DNA from: Planctomycetota bacterium
GTDB taxonomy: Bacteria > Planctomycetota > UBA1135
Assembly (NCBI GenBank): GCA_024229395.1
Contig: JAAESM010000050.1
Span: forward strand, 403,888 to 467,887
Direction: 5' to 3'
Length of the DNA: 64,000 bases
Program-made: the position numbers and the translations under genes
Shown here: positions 63,527 through 64,000 of the stretch, piece by piece
Layout of the letters: every line of letters begins with the position of its first letter
Numbering within the stretch: position 1 is the stretch's first letter
The notes under the pieces: model-generated
Seen by the model: the letters and a program-made list of their open reading frames with translations, nothing else
The model's database searches: none
What the model was told of the DNA's origin: nothing

Positions 63527-63991
63527 TCAGGATCTGAACACTTGGGCCGAGTTCTTCGACCGATGCGGCCTGGACGCAGTGGCACGTTCGATGTTCTTCA
63601 ATACGCCGGGCAACTCCGCAACGGCTTCTTCCAGAGCACCATCGGCTGCCATACTCCAAGAGCGAGCGAGCAATCGCTCGCTCACCGCAAAGCCATCCCA
63701 GTAACGCGTGTAAACGGTGTTGCCGAGTACACGCATATAGTCTTCGTTGCGACTACCCACATCAAAGAACGGCCCTTGCAGGATCGCATCAATGCGCGTG
63801 CATAGCTGCTTGCCATCCAAGCTGGAGGCGTCGCTGACCAAGCTGCGTACATCGTCGGCGATGCGTTTGATCGAGTTAGCAAGTCCTTCTTCACTGAGGC
63901 CATCTGAGACCTTCTCATGAGCCTCGGCGTGGGCGGCGCGACGCAGCATGATGCCGCCGATCAGGACCAGCACCAAGCCACCGATGAACAT
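63527..63991 (-). CDS. Small membrane protein of unknown function
   Basis: The frame begins at ATG 63991 (MFIGGLVLVLIGGIMLRRAA) and encodes 154 residues: one N-terminal membrane helix, then a helical soluble part with LANSIKRIADDVRSLVSDASSLDGKQLCTRIDAILQGPFFDVG. No stop codon separates it from the window edge, so it may start further upstream. The last 15 residues (RPHRSKNSAQVFRS) look unlike natural coding sequence. A different minus-strand frame continues with plausible protein to about 63370, so the 3' end may be frameshifted or truncated by the same rearrangement that broke the AAA gene. No family recognised. Confidence 0.5.
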   Translation of the reverse strand: MFIGGLVLVLIGGIMLRRAAHAEAHEKVSDGLSEEGLANSIKRIADDVRSLVSDASSLDGKQLCTRIDAILQGPFFDVGSRNEDYMRVLGNTVYTRYWDGFAVSERLLARSWSMAADGALEEAVAELPGVLKNIERATASRPHRSKNSAQVFRS

Positions 63992-64000
63992 TATCAAGGC

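Overview
The window reads as a bacterial chromosome segment of moderately high GC (estimated by eye, not computed). No rRNA, tRNA or phage genes are visible. A secreted matrixin-type protease with IPT repeats, an exosortase/PEP-CTERM module, several sulfotransferases, a Thermus-like order of nitrate reductase genes and frequent TTG/GTG starts would fit Planctomycetota or a related deep-branching Gram-negative group. That taxonomic guess is weak and rests only on gene content.

Layout. (1) 1-3519, minus strand: a metalloprotease cut by the window edge, a small secreted protein and a lipoprotein. (2) About 3600-44280: a Wzx/Wzy-type exopolysaccharide locus. It holds a plus-strand operon with two sulfotransferases, rmlD-rmlB-rmlA-rmlC for dTDP-L-rhamnose, a polysaccharide deacetylase, an acyltransferase and a GT2 enzyme (3606-12699). 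Next come further glycosyltransferases, a third sulfotransferase, a Wzy-like polymerase/ligase and a Wzx-like flippase (12750-21081), a WecG-type transferase, a Wzz/Wzc-like chain-length protein with a decayed kinase domain, a Wza-like exporter, a GT4 and a secreted glycosidase-like lipoprotein (to 28825). A divergent NRPS/PKS pair with its own phosphopantetheinyl transferase follows (29021-41053), then a tiny PEP-CTERM protein, an exosortase and an EpsI-like partner (41160-42910), and finally a priming sugar transferase fused to a degenerate GGDEF-like domain (43209-44279). (3) An insertion-sequence-like element with about 24-bp inverted repeats (44279-45403) fills the space between two convergent stop codons. 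It is followed by a paralogue of the lipoprotein at the other end of the locus.

(4) 46571-56944, minus strand: nitrate respiration in the order narC(cytochrome c)-narG-narH-narJ-narI-narK-narK. A perfect-looking sigma-54 promoter lies just upstream of narC, with a 21-bp palindrome centred about 82 bp upstream of the inferred start. (5) 57225-57779, plus strand: an AhpD/CMD-family protein read divergently from nar. Its CxxC motif appears as Cys-His-Tyr-UGA, the frame stays open to a family-typical C-terminus, and a SECIS-like hairpin follows the UGA, so it is a probable selenoprotein. (6) 57808-62551, minus strand: moaA, a membrane histidine kinase and an NtrC-family sigma-54 activator in one operon, a natural candidate for controlling the nar promoter and supplying molybdenum cofactor. 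(7) The right edge holds a broken TPR/AAA ATPase gene and a small membrane protein.

Working model: the first two thirds build, modify, export and anchor a sulfated, rhamnose-containing surface polysaccharide, with a small NRPS/PKS product of unknown role made inside the same locus. The last third is a self-contained, sigma-54-controlled nitrate respiration module coupled to cofactor synthesis and possibly to a selenocysteine-dependent redox protein.
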